Below are positions 53,664 through 63,576 of a DNA stretch of 64,000 nt, one piece after another; position 1 is the stretch's first letter, and each line of letters starts with the position of its first letter. The notes under the pieces were generated by a model. The model saw only the letters and a list, made by a program, of their open reading frames with translations. It ran no database searches and was not told where the DNA came from. The position numbers and the translations under genes are program-made. The DNA comes from Solirubrobacteraceae bacterium (lineage in GTDB: Bacteria > Actinomycetota > Thermoleophilia > Solirubrobacterales > Solirubrobacteraceae): the NCBI GenBank assembly GCA_017882455.1, contig JADGPL010000014.1, positions 30,804-94,803 on the forward strand, written 5' to 3'.

Positions 53664-56334
53664 ACAGCTAACGATTGGAGGCTTCGGACGCCTCCAGGGA
53701 ACACACGACCTGGCCGCTGCTCTGACCCTCGTCGTAGGCGCGAACGAGGCCGGCAAGTCAACGTTTCACGACGCAGTCGTGCGTTCGCTCTACGGCTTCG
53801 CGCCAGAGGAGCGACGCCGCCATGACGGGATGGCCGCGAAGGATCAGCGAAAGCCATGGACGGGAGCTCCCTTCAGCCTCACCCTCCACGCACTCGATCA
53901 CAACGGCGAGGCGGTAGTAGCCGTCTGGGACTTCGAGACCGAATTCGCCGAACTGCACGATGCCCTGACCGGCAAGGTCATCATTCGCGAGCAGCCCAAG
54001 CAACGCGCCGACTACGCCATCGGCCGCCAGCTCGTCGGGATGACCCGAGAGGAGTTCACGCAAGTGTGCTGTCTCTACCAGGGTGCCGTGGAAACGGTGC
54101 GCCCCAGCGAAGGGCTCCACGCCGCGCTACAGCGCGCCGTCGAGTCAGCACCCGCCGAGGACATCGGGGTAGAAGGCGCCGATACGCGCCTGCGGAGCCT
54201 GCTCGCCGACATCGGTGTGCACGGCGGCCACTACGGTCCACTCGCGAACGGGGAGCTCGACCGACTCTCCAAGCACGAGAAGGCACTTAACGAGCGACTC
54301 GAGGACGCTCGTTCGCAGCGCACTGCGCTCGATCAAATCTCCGCCCAGTTGGACGACGCACGCCGGCGCCGCAAAGACTGCACTGAGCGGGCGGTGGCGA
54401 TCGAACAGAGCGTGATGTGTGCGGCTGTAGCCGGCCTCAAGGGACGCAGCGATCGGGCACTTGAGCTCGCCGTCAAGAGCCAAGATCGCCCTGCCAGCGG
54501 GCCGGCCTTGACGCGGGAGCTGGTCGGACGCCAGCAGGAGTTGCAGGCACAACTCGACGCGCTCAGCTCGCGGGAAGCGGGGCTGCTCGCCGAAGTCGAA
54601 GCCGGCACGCGCGAGGTCTCCGAGCAGCAGAGCGGCCTCACGGCCGCCGAACAACGAATCGATGTGCTCGCCGTCAACGACGGCCTCGACCTCTCCGGTG
54701 AGGAAACCGTCCGCGCGCTGGTCGCCGACATACGGGCCGCAAACACCGCCGAGCCTAGCCGTCCCCTGGGTGAGGAGCCACCGCGCGACCCAACGCTCGC
54801 GCGCTTCCGCGAGGCTCGCGACGAGCTCGTCGCTCAGCGCGCCGGGCAGGCAATCAGCGCGTGGAACACCAGACTGCTCGCGCTGGCGCTCGCGCTTGGC
54901 GCCGCAGGCGCAGGCACGGCCGCGCTGGTCAACCCGATCCTCGCGCTCCTCGTAGTCGTGGCAGCGGTCTGCGTCTGGATCGCCCGCCCTCGCGTGGTGT
55001 CCGGCACCGACCTTGCGTCGCTCCCCGCTTTCGGAGGACGTTCATTTGAGGAACTCGACCAGCAGTGCGCCGAGGAGGAGCGCATCGTTTCATCGTTCAC
55101 GGCAGTGCGCGATGCACAGCAACAGCGAGACAACGATCAAAGAAACCACAGCAACGAGCTTCACAAGTGGCTCGTCGGCGCGCTCCCCCCACACGATGGC
55201 GAGGAGACGCCAACCGCGATCATTGGACGAGCCGAGGCCTACCTAGCGGGATGCGACGGATTTCGAGCGCTAACACAAGCGAGAGCGGAGCTCGAGCAAA
55301 GGCAAGCGAAGCTCGAGGTGCTGGGCGCCCCGGCAAGACGACTCGCTGAGGTAAAGGTCGAACGCGCCAGCCCCGCCGCCGAGCTGAGCGAGCTCTACCG
55401 CCGAGCGGGCCTCGATCCTCAGGACGCAAACGCCGCCAGCGGCTCCTTCGAAGCACAGGCGAACACTGCGCAGCGTGACGAGGAGCGGATCATGTACGCC
55501 GAACAAGCCAACGCGGCCCTGCAGGAGCTGCTTGACGGACAGAGCGCCGAGGAACTACGCCGCGAGCTACGAGCAGCCGAAACCGCGCTCGCCGAACACG
55601 AAAGCACCCATGGACAGCAGTCGCAGCCCGATACGAACGCCCATGAGGTCGGCGAGCCCGACCTGGCCCAGGCGAAGAGCGCTCTGACGGATCGGGAAAT
55701 CGAGGTCGCCGAGCTTCAAACCGTCGTCAAAGAACGCGAAGCCGGCCTCGCGACACCCGGAGATCTCGAGGTCGAACTCGCGCAGGTGAAGACCCACCGA
55801 GCACGGATCGAGCTGATTCGTGACGCTGTCCGGACCGCCCGCACAACACTTCAGGCAGCCGCCCAAGACACACATCGTCGCGTCGCGCCGTTCCTCAACG
55901 AGGCGCTCCGGCGCGAGCTCCCGCGCATTACACGCGGGCGCTACTCCAACGGCACCGTCGACGAGGACCTGGCAATCCGGCTCTACACGCCCGAGTCCGG
56001 CCGGCTCGTGAGCATCGAGCAGCTCTCACGAGGAACACGCGACCAGGTCGCCCTCGTACAGCGGCTCGAGATCGCACGGCTCCTGGACGCGACATCCGGA
56101 GACGCCCCGCTGTTTCTCGACGATCCATTCGCCCACTTCGATGCCGAGCGGCTCCGGCTCGGCGCGGAGCTGATCGCAGAAGTCTCCGGCCGACGACAGG
56201 TGATCCTGTTCACCGAGGACGCCGCGGTAACGGAGCGAATGCAGGAGGCCTGCCCGGAGTGCAGCGTGATCGAACTCCCAGACCCCGTGGCGGATGCCCC
56301 GACCGCGCTCGCACTGAACGGTCCAAGCGCATGA
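53653..56334 (+). CDS. YhaN-like SMC-type AAA ATPase with central membrane hairpin
   Basis: The ~893-aa protein begins MRLEQLTIGGFGRLQGTHDL, with Walker A VVGANEAGKSTFHDAVV (residues ~26-42) and a Q-loop region TQVCCLYQGAVETV. Long coiled coils follow, with two adjacent hydrophobic helices (LALALALGAAGAGTAALVNP and ILALLVVVAAVCVWIARPR, about residues 407-446) at the coiled-coil tip. The C-terminal half has signature LSRGTRDQVALVQRLEIARL and Walker B DAPLFLDDPFAHFDAERLRL. No CxxC zinc hook is present: as in YhaN, a membrane hairpin replaces it, so the complex is probably membrane-tethered. It pairs with the preceding phosphoesterase and overlaps the HIRAN gene by 4 bp. Confidence 0.87.
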   Translation: MRLEQLTIGGFGRLQGTHDLAAALTLVVGANEAGKSTFHDAVVRSLYGFAPEERRRHDGMAAKDQRKPWTGAPFSLTLHALDHNGEAVVAVWDFETEFAELHDALTGKVIIREQPKQRADYAIGRQLVGMTREEFTQVCCLYQGAVETVRPSEGLHAALQRAVESAPAEDIGVEGADTRLRSLLADIGVHGGHYGPLANGELDRLSKHEKALNERLEDARSQRTALDQISAQLDDARRRRKDCTERAVAIEQSVMCAAVAGLKGRSDRALELAVKSQDRPASGPALTRELVGRQQELQAQLDALSSREAGLLAEVEAGTREVSEQQSGLTAAEQRIDVLAVNDGLDLSGEETVRALVADIRAANTAEPSRPLGEEPPRDPTLARFREARDELVAQRAGQAISAWNTRLLALALALGAAGAGTAALVNPILALLVVVAAVCVWIARPRVVSGTDLASLPAFGGRSFEELDQQCAEEERIVSSFTAVRDAQQQRDNDQRNHSNELHKWLVGALPPHDGEETPTAIIGRAEAYLAGCDGFRALTQARAELEQRQAKLEVLGAPARRLAEVKVERASPAAELSELYRRAGLDPQDANAASGSFEAQANTAQRDEERIMYAEQANAALQELLDGQSAEELRRELRAAETALAEHESTHGQQSQPDTNAHEVGEPDLAQAKSALTDREIEVAELQTVVKEREAGLATPGDLEVELAQVKTHRARIELIRDAVRTARTTLQAAAQDTHRRVAPFLNEALRRELPRITRGRYSNGTVDEDLAIRLYTPESGRLVSIEQLSRGTRDQVALVQRLEIARLLDATSGDAPLFLDDPFAHFDAERLRLGAELIAEVSGRRQVILFTEDAAVTERMQEACPECSVIELPDPVADAPTALALNGPSA

Positions 56335-56942
56335 CATACGAGCCAACGACCCCGCGCAGCCAGCCACGCGGGTTCAGGGCAGCCATCCGCGCCATGTTCA
56401 ACCGTCGCTCCCGCGAAGTGACGACACCCGCTGCCGCGCGGTCATCCACGATCACGGTGAAAGTCGTCGAGGACACCCATCTGTTCGACGGAGACGACGG
56501 GGACACACTGTGGTGCGGCGGCTATACGCCGATCGACGAGGACGGGAGCTTCATGCCAATCTCCGAGCATGAAGCCTCGGATCCGCGGTGCATCTACAGC
56601 AACGTGGCCGGAGTCTCCCACCGGGCCGAGGCGCTGCAACAGAAGTGCTTCTCGCCCGGCGAGCAGATCATTCTCCGGCCCGAGCCGACGAATGCCTATG
56701 ACCCGAACGCAGTCGCCGTCTTGGACAACAGCGGGACCTTTCAGGTCGGGTACGTGCCCGCGGCGCTGAGCGGTCGAGTCGCCGAGGACTTCCGCAACGG
56801 CAGTCCGCTCAGTGGCATCGTGATAAGCGAGTTCCGGCTGGGCTCGAAACGCGGAAAGCGAGTCGGCCTACATGTGCTGCTCGCGCCGCACGGGACACTG
56901 CTTCTCTCAGTCTCCGACGCTGAAGGCGAAGACGAAGGGTAA
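56331..56942 (+). CDS. HIRAN-domain protein
   Basis: The ~203-aa protein has a disordered, basic N-terminus (RGFRAAIRAMFNRRSREVTT) and a C-terminal HIRAN domain: IYSNVAGVSHRAEALQQKCF, SPGEQIILRPEPTNAYDPNA, VAVLDNSGTFQVGYVPAALS. HIRAN modules bind 3' single-stranded DNA ends or stalled-fork structures, and are usually fused to SNF2 or other helicases. Here it is a separate subunit placed between a nuclease/ATPase pair and a giant SF1 helicase, suggesting a DNA-end recognition factor for the complex (inference). The ATG overlaps the ATPase stop codon. Confidence 0.85.
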   Translation: MTYEPTTPRSQPRGFRAAIRAMFNRRSREVTTPAAARSSTITVKVVEDTHLFDGDDGDTLWCGGYTPIDEDGSFMPISEHEASDPRCIYSNVAGVSHRAEALQQKCFSPGEQIILRPEPTNAYDPNAVAVLDNSGTFQVGYVPAALSGRVAEDFRNGSPLSGIVISEFRLGSKRGKRVGLHVLLAPHGTLLLSVSDAEGEDEG

Positions 56943-57073
56943 GAGGATCGAACGCACGGAGTGGCGGCCGAGCGACGCGAGGAAAACCGCAGCCGTTGGA
57001 GCATCAATCGGGCTCTGCACGCCGCCGCGTGATTGGCGAGAAGGTCGGAGCCCAGACTACGAAGGGGGCAGGG

Positions 57074-60000
57074 ATGCGGGACGGACAGCAGTTCTCAAAT
57101 CATCACGAAATCGAGGCCGACGGCATCTGCGTCGAAGCAGTCGTCCAGGCCGCCGTCAACCTCGCCCTGATTCACAACGAGGTGCCACTCGTCCAAGCCG
57201 TAACCGTGACAAACAACTCAGCGCGGCCGCTCGCCGACATGACGCTGACGCTGAACCTAGACGGCCGGGGCGCTGCACTGGCCGAGCCATGGTCGAACAC
57301 TTCCAGCGAGCCGATTCCTGCGGGCGGGCACCTGCGCTGGGACACGCTCGGAGCCTTCGCCCCGAGCTACGAGCACCTGGCGAGCCTGGACGAGAGCCAT
57401 CCCGCCACGTTGACAGTCAGCGTGTCACGAACCTGGGGCGCCGATGTCCGGCTGACGGTGCCTGTTCAGGTACTCGCGCACAACGAATGGCTGAACTCAC
57501 CAGTGTTCTATGAGTCACTCGCCGCCTTCGTACAACCAAACACGCGTGCCCTATCGACAGTACTCAACACAGCCTCGGAGATCCTGCGCGAGCACACCGG
57601 CGAGGCGGGCCTCACGGGCTACCAGCAGGGGCCAGAGCGGGCCTCGCTGACCGCAGCCGCGATCTATGAGGCTCTGCGCACCCGGGAGATCCGTTACGTC
57701 GTGCCGCCCGCATCATTCGAGGACAGCGGACAGAAGGTCCGCACGACTGCGCAGGTACTCGAACAACGCTTCGGTACATGCATCGACCTGTCCGTCACCT
57801 ACGCCGCATGCCTCGAGCAGGCGGGACTTCATCCACTGGTCTGGCTGATCAACGGGCACGCCTTTACGGGATACCTGAGGGAGGGCGGAACACTCGGTCA
57901 GACCGTGATCACGGAGGCCAACGCGATGATCAACCTCGTCGAGTCCGGACGCGCGGTGCCCGTCGAGGCCAGCTTCTACGAAACGGGCGAGCAGGGAGCG
58001 TTTGCCGCAGCGGTCGTCGCCGCCAAGCGGCACTTCAGCGACCCAGACGCGCTACGCGGCGTCATAGATGTGCACGCTACCCATCGAGCCGGCACGCGAC
58101 CGCTGCCCGGCAACGATCCCGGCCCCATCCTCGCAGCGAGCGACCACCCAGAGGTCGGCCGCAGCGGATCCTCACCCCTGGAGTTGCCAAAGGAGCTGCT
58201 GGCACACCCCGACACCGAGGACGTGCTGCTCGAAGCCGTCGACGACGCGCCGGCCCGCGTTCGCCAATGGAAGAGAGCGCTGCTCGACCTGAGCACGAGC
58301 AACCGACTCTTGAATCTTCGGTCCTCTGGCGAGGTGCTCGACCTGCATATCCCGAGCGACACCCTCGCACTCCTCGACGACATCGTTCACGAAGGCACCG
58401 CACTGACGCTCCTGCCCCAAGACGAGCTCAGCGACATCCAGCGCCTGCAAGGAGCGCGGCGTGCACAGGACCTGAACGCCGAGCCGGTACGCAAACTGCT
58501 TGTCGAGGACCACTCGGTGTACGTCGGCGTCACCGAGCAGACGTACGTGTCACGAATGCGCAGGTTGCGACGGGCCGCGCGGACACTGCTCGAGGAGACC
58601 GGCAATGCAAACCTCTACCTGACCGTCGGCGCACTCGTGCACCGCACCCCGAGCGACAAAGACGCCCGAGCACCCCTGTTTCTCCTGCCGGTCAAGATCG
58701 AGGGCGGCAGCGGACGCAGCCAATTTGAAGTGCGGGTGGACACGACCAGCGTGGCCGCACCCAACCATTGCCTCGTCGAGTGGCTACGCATCAAGCATGA
58801 CGTTCGAATCGAGGCCCTGGAGAACCCAGGGCTCGACCACAGCGGAATCGACATCATCTCTGCCCTGCCAGCAATCCGTGACGCGCTCGTCGCACACAGA
58901 CTCGACATGCGGATCGACGAGGTTGCGACCCTGGCGATCTGCCAGTTCAGCACGTTCGGGATGTGGCGAGACCTCGAGCATCATTGGGACATCATCTCCC
59001 GCAACCCCGTTGTCGAGCACCTTGCACTCAGACCCGGAGAGACGTTCAAGGAGTCCTCCGTGGACCCGGAGGCCGTAAACGATCTGGAGGACATCGACGT
59101 CGAGGAGACCGAGATACCTCTGCCGATCCCCGCCGACGGGTCGCAGCTGCGCGCGGTCGTCGCCGCAGCGGCAGGACGATCGTTCGTCCTTGAAGGACCA
59201 CCCGGGACGGGCAAGTCCCAGACGATCACGAACCTGATCGCTCACGCGCTCGCGAACGGCAAGACCGTGCTGTTCGTTGCAGAGAAGCAGGCAGCACTCG
59301 AAGTCGTCAAGCGGCGCCTGGAGGCAATCGGCCTAGCCGACTTCACGCTCGACCTGCACGGCCGAAGCCAGCGTCCGACCGAGATACGAGCCCAACTCAA
59401 GCGGGCGATCGACAACGCAAGCGTCTATGACCCCCGCGGATGGCAGGCGATCTGCGCGACGCTCCGCGCACGCCACGCCCCGCTCGATGAGTACCCACAG
59501 CGAATTCACGCGCGTAACGGGATTGGGGTGTCGCTATGGAGTGCCTACGAGAACCTCGAGCAATACGGCGAGGGCCCCACAGCACCGATCCCGGCAACGT
59601 ACGTGGCGGCAAGCGACACCGACGAGACCCCTGTAAAGGACGCATTGCGTAACTTCGCCCGTGCGGCAAGAACCGTGGGCCTCTGCGCAGCCCATCCATG
59701 GTCGATCGTAGGGCGTATCTCAAACGAACTAGACCCCCGTTCGCTGAGCGACGCATCAGCAGCGCTCGAGAAAGTACGCACGTCACTCGAGGCACACCCT
59801 CAGGTATTGAAGCTCCTGCAAGGACTCGACGACCCAGCGGAACTCGACGTGCTGATGCCCCACCTCGACGACCGGGCGACAGGACCCGTTCCAATGGGCG
59901 CGCGCCTGACCGCGATCCGCTCGGCAGCCTGGATCGCCGCTCGCCAGCGGCTCACCGACGAGCTCAGCCGTTTCCCTGACCTCCACGACATCGTGCTGTC

Positions 60001-63000
60001 AACGTTCACGCAGTCATTCCTTGAACATGGCAAGACAGCGGGGCTCTCAAGCGCCGCAGAGCTAGCCGAACACGGCGTCTTTGGCAAGCGCAAGCGAGCA
60101 GAGCGCTTCACACTCACCGTCGCGCCGCTACTGAACACCGGCATCAGCATCCGGCCGGGCCAGGTCCCCGGTCTGATCATCGGGATCGATGCGGCCAGGA
60201 CACACGCAGCCTCCCTCACGGCGGAACTGACCGAGACCCTCGGCGACTGCGCGCCCCAACCGTGGTCACCGATGCGACCGGACGCGGGCGTGAAGCTCGC
60301 CGAGGCCGTCGATCGGATAGGGCGCAGCGAGCGCTTCCAACAAGGCCACAGCGAGCTCTGGGAGCTGATCGAACAGGCAGGGGCGCCATCATCCGAGGAC
60401 ACACAGACACTGCGAAACGTCGCCGCGGCATGGGCGACGTGGCGCAGCCTCCTCGGATCGGGTCAAGAGGAGTGCAGCCGATGGGCCGCCGGGCGACATT
60501 GGAGCGCCGCATGGAACGAGGACGCCGGTGCCTGGAGCGACGAGATCGCCGACGGCGCGGATGCGACCGCGCAGCGATGGACGCGCATGGTCGAGATCCT
60601 CGACCCACTCACAGCCGCCGGACTTCAGGAGTTCCGCAACGATCTGCTCGGAGCCAAACTCGAAGCTGCGGACGCAGAGGTTGCCTACCTCCGAGGAGTC
60701 GCGGCCGGCTCGCTACGCGAGCGAGCAAACGCCGGGGGGCTCGCAGGATTCGATGCTGCTCTGCGAGGTGGCGAGGTAGATGATCTCGCCACGGTCGCCG
60801 CAGAGTCTCGATCAGAGCAGAAGGTCGCCCTTCCAGCCGAACTATTGGCGCGCCGGCCCTACCAGAGCGATCGGCTAACCGGCCACGTGGCCGAGCTGCG
60901 CCGCCGCCTCGACGCGAAGCGACGAGGACTCAGCTTTCGTCAACTGATCGAACACTACGGCGAGGAGATCCTCCAGGCAACACCCTGTTTCTTCGTCAGC
61001 CCCGCCTCACTCGCACAATACGTCCCGCCGGGAGCCGCAACGTTCGATCTCGTCGTCTTCGACGAGGCGTCACAAGTGGGCGTCCCACAGGCGATTGGTG
61101 CACTGGGACGAGGCCGCGCGGCGGTAATCGTCGGCGACTCACAACAGATGCCGCCGACCTCCGTCGGCAAGGTCAAGGCGGCCGAGGAAGCAGACCGAGA
61201 TGACGATGACGAGTCAGGGGTACTCGAGGATCTCGAAAGCATCCTCACCGAGTGCGTCGAGTCCGGCCTGCCACGACTCTGGCTCTCCTGGCACTACCGA
61301 AGCCAAGACGAGAGCCTGATCGCATTCTCGAACGCCTACTACTACGAAGGTCGGCTCGCCAGCCTGCCCTCTCCGGGGAACGACCCGACCGCCGGAGTCG
61401 AGATGAGAAGACTCGACGGACATTTCAACCGCGAGGACAAACACGAGTTTCGGACCAACCGCGTCGAGGCCGAAGCAATCGTCGCGGAGATCCGAAGGAG
61501 ACTCGCCGACCCCGAGCTCAGCGACCAGACGATCGGCGTCGTCACCTTCAACGCGCAGCAGCGCGACCTCGTGCTCAACCTGCTCGAGGAGTGCGGCGAC
61601 CCGCTCGTCGCCAGGCAGCTCCGCGAGGACGCAACCGAGGGTATCTTCGTCAAGAATCTCGAGAACGTGCAGGGCGACGAGCGCGACGTCGTCCTCTTCT
61701 CGGTCGCATTCTCCAAGAGACCTGACGGCGGACCGCTGCCGATGAACTTCGGTCCGCTCGGCACTGCGGGCGGGGAGAAGCGCCTCAACGTGGCGATCAC
61801 GCGCGCACGGCGCAAGGTGCTCCTGTTCGTCTCGTTTGAGCCGACCGACATAGACCTGTCAAGAACGAGCTCCAAGGGGATCGCCAACCTGCGCTCATAC
61901 CTGGAGATGGCCGCGCATGGGCCGGGGGGACTCCCCCAGCCGCAAAGCCGCGCGGTGATCGGCACCGATCACGTGCGCGAGGCGATCGCCGATGCGCTAC
62001 GCGGACGAGGCTACGAGGTGGCCTGCGACTACGGGCTTTCCGACTTCTCTCTCGATCTCGTAATCCGCGACGCAGGCGCAGAGCACTGGCAGGTCGCGAT
62101 CGTCCTCGACGGCCCGAGATGGGCCGAACGGCCCACCGTCGCCGACCGCGAGCTCACGCCTCTGCTGCTCGAGCGACTCATGGACTGGGGCGCGCTCCTG
62201 CGCCTTTGGCTACCCGAGTGGATAGCCGACGAAGAGAGCGCGCTAGGACGCATCGATGAGGCGTTCCAGCGCGCACGCGACCGGGCCGCCACCAAGGCGG
62301 CGGAACGCGCGGCGGCCGCCGCCGAGCGCGAACGAACGATCACAGACGCACTCACCGGCACTTCCGAGAGAGAGCCCGACGAGGAGGCAACAGACCCTCC
62401 CGAGGAAGAGACCGTCGAGGTCGAGACGTACACGTTTGCGAGCCCCGACCAACGAGACGAACAGCTCACCGAGCCCAGCCCGGAACCCGCACTACTCGTC
62501 GCCTCGGTCGGGAGCGCGACCCTTGAGGAGGATACTGCCACGACAACCGCGGAACGTGACGTGCATGCACGGGGCTGCCCGTACCAAGAAACGAGCCCAA
62601 CGCTCCTGGGAACGCGCGATGACCTAGGCCGGACCACGTCGCCGGAGGTGCGCCGGACAATCGCGTCGGCAGTACGAGACACAGTCGAAACCGAGGGGCC
62701 CATCGCGACAGACCGGCTAGCACGGAGTATCGGGCGCAGGTTCGGGTTCGATCGCGTAACCAGCGGACGCCAGCGATTCATCCTCGAAGCGGTCCCAGCC
62801 GAGCTGACCAAGCGCACGACGCTCGGTGAGTTCGTATGGCCGACCGGGCTCGACAAAGACACCTGGCGCGGATACCGCACCACGCCAGCCACCATCAATC
62901 GCCCGCTGACCGACATCGCCCCCGAGGAGCTCATCAACGCGATGGCAGACACCGCCAACGCCGGCCGATACGACGACGAGCATGAGCTGTACCGGGCGAC

Positions 63001-63130
63001 GATGCTCGTCTTCGGACAACGCCGGCTGACCAGCCAAACAATCGCGAGGCTCGCCGTATGCCGAGAGCTCGCCGAAGAACGCAGCCGGCTGATCAAGACC
63101 GAGCACGGTGACTGGCGAGGCGGAGCGTGA
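57074..63130 (+). CDS. Giant multidomain protein: transglutaminase-like, DUF4011, SF1 helicase, Vsr/PD-(D/E)XK-like nuclease, DUF3320
   Basis: The ~2018-aa protein has several domains. Residues ~1-135 are beta-rich (EAVVQAAVNLALIHNEVPLV). A transglutaminase-like domain follows, with RFGTCIDLSVTYAACLEQAG (Cys ~236) and INGHAFTGYL (His ~262). DUF4011 comes at ~400-640 (KRALLDLSTSNRLLNLRSSG). The SF1 (Dna2/Nam7-type) helicase has EGPPGTGKSQTITNLI (~708), VVFDEASQVG (~1330), GDSQQMPPTS, LSWHYRSQDESLIAFSNAYY and LNVAITRARRKVL. A nuclease-like segment GYEVACDYGLSDFSLDLVIR (~1647) precedes a low-complexity linker. DUF3320 is C-terminal (EELINAMADTANAGRYDDEH). Such architectures occur as accessory, defence-associated genes. 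It starts 131 bp after the HIRAN gene; ATG 57074 follows GGGGGCAGGG. Confidence 0.88.
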   Translation: MRDGQQFSNHHEIEADGICVEAVVQAAVNLALIHNEVPLVQAVTVTNNSARPLADMTLTLNLDGRGAALAEPWSNTSSEPIPAGGHLRWDTLGAFAPSYEHLASLDESHPATLTVSVSRTWGADVRLTVPVQVLAHNEWLNSPVFYESLAAFVQPNTRALSTVLNTASEILREHTGEAGLTGYQQGPERASLTAAAIYEALRTREIRYVVPPASFEDSGQKVRTTAQVLEQRFGTCIDLSVTYAACLEQAGLHPLVWLINGHAFTGYLREGGTLGQTVITEANAMINLVESGRAVPVEASFYETGEQGAFAAAVVAAKRHFSDPDALRGVIDVHATHRAGTRPLPGNDPGPILAASDHPEVGRSGSSPLELPKELLAHPDTEDVLLEAVDDAPARVRQWKRALLDLSTSNRLLNLRSSGEVLDLHIPSDTLALLDDIVHEGTALTLLPQDELSDIQRLQGARRAQDLNAEPVRKLLVEDHSVYVGVTEQTYVSRMRRLRRAARTLLEETGNANLYLTVGALVHRTPSDKDARAPLFLLPVKIEGGSGRSQFEVRVDTTSVAAPNHCLVEWLRIKHDVRIEALENPGLDHSGIDIISALPAIRDALVAHRLDMRIDEVATLAICQFSTFGMWRDLEHHWDIISRNPVVEHLALRPGETFKESSVDPEAVNDLEDIDVEETEIPLPIPADGSQLRAVVAAAAGRSFVLEGPPGTGKSQTITNLIAHALANGKTVLFVAEKQAALEVVKRRLEAIGLADFTLDLHGRSQRPTEIRAQLKRAIDNASVYDPRGWQAICATLRARHAPLDEYPQRIHARNGIGVSLWSAYENLEQYGEGPTAPIPATYVAASDTDETPVKDALRNFARAARTVGLCAAHPWSIVGRISNELDPRSLSDASAALEKVRTSLEAHPQVLKLLQGLDDPAELDVLMPHLDDRATGPVPMGARLTAIRSAAWIAARQRLTDELSRFPDLHDIVLSTFTQSFLEHGKTAGLSSAAELAEHGVFGKRKRAERFTLTVAPLLNTGISIRPGQVPGLIIGIDAARTHAASLTAELTETLGDCAPQPWSPMRPDAGVKLAEAVDRIGRSERFQQGHSELWELIEQAGAPSSEDTQTLRNVAAAWATWRSLLGSGQEECSRWAAGRHWSAAWNEDAGAWSDEIADGADATAQRWTRMVEILDPLTAAGLQEFRNDLLGAKLEAADAEVAYLRGVAAGSLRERANAGGLAGFDAALRGGEVDDLATVAAESRSEQKVALPAELLARRPYQSDRLTGHVAELRRRLDAKRRGLSFRQLIEHYGEEILQATPCFFVSPASLAQYVPPGAATFDLVVFDEASQVGVPQAIGALGRGRAAVIVGDSQQMPPTSVGKVKAAEEADRDDDDESGVLEDLESILTECVESGLPRLWLSWHYRSQDESLIAFSNAYYYEGRLASLPSPGNDPTAGVEMRRLDGHFNREDKHEFRTNRVEAEAIVAEIRRRLADPELSDQTIGVVTFNAQQRDLVLNLLEECGDPLVARQLREDATEGIFVKNLENVQGDERDVVLFSVAFSKRPDGGPLPMNFGPLGTAGGEKRLNVAITRARRKVLLFVSFEPTDIDLSRTSSKGIANLRSYLEMAAHGPGGLPQPQSRAVIGTDHVREAIADALRGRGYEVACDYGLSDFSLDLVIRDAGAEHWQVAIVLDGPRWAERPTVADRELTPLLLERLMDWGALLRLWLPEWIADEESALGRIDEAFQRARDRAATKAAERAAAAAERERTITDALTGTSEREPDEEATDPPEEETVEVETYTFASPDQRDEQLTEPSPEPALLVASVGSATLEEDTATTTAERDVHARGCPYQETSPTLLGTRDDLGRTTSPEVRRTIASAVRDTVETEGPIATDRLARSIGRRFGFDRVTSGRQRFILEAVPAELTKRTTLGEFVWPTGLDKDTWRGYRTTPATINRPLTDIAPEELINAMADTANAGRYDDEHELYRATMLVFGQRRLTSQTIARLAVCRELAEERSRLIKTEHGDWRGGA

Positions 63131-63363
63131 GGGCGCGATGCGGGCGTGCAGCTTGAAGTTCGGTCGGGAGAGATCGCGCCAGCCTGCTTCACCCAATCAG
63201 GCTGCTCCACGCGACACTCTAGGCTCAGTTGGCCTGTCATCCTCGTGCGATGGCTCCGATCATGACCAAGTGTCCGGACATCGACACGCGGAGCATCTGA
63301 CCGCCTCCCCTGGGACACGCACCTTGAGATCGGGGTTGTCGTCTGCTCTGATCGGCTGCCGCG

Positions 63364-63576
63364 ATGCCGCCATACGACCCCGAGAATTGGTTACACGAGC
63401 CCTGGCTGACCAAGCCGCAACTCGCCGAACATCTGGCCGTCTCGGACCGCTGGATCGAGCTGCAGCAGCATGTCGGCCTCCCCTACCTGCGCATGGGCGG
63501 CCTCAACCGCTACCGAGTCTCGGAGGTCGAGGCATGGATACGCAAGCACTACAACTCGTCGCCCAAGAGCAGCTGA
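63364..63576 (+). CDS. Excisionase-like helix-turn-helix protein
   Basis: The 70-aa protein (WLTKPQLAEHLAVSDRWIEL; QQHVGLPYLRMGGLNRYRVS; EVEAWIRKHYNSSPKSS) is a MerR/AlpA-type winged-helix 'helix-turn-helix domain' protein, the usual form of actinobacterial excisionases (Xis), which direct integrase to excise elements. It lies 100 bp from the right copy of the 18-bp direct repeat, the position expected of xis. No integrase is found in the window. A 10-bp palindrome TGTCCGGACA (63271-63280) lies ~85 bp upstream and may be regulatory. Confidence 0.78.
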   Translation: MPPYDPENWLHEPWLTKPQLAEHLAVSDRWIELQQHVGLPYLRMGGLNRYRVSEVEAWIRKHYNSSPKSS

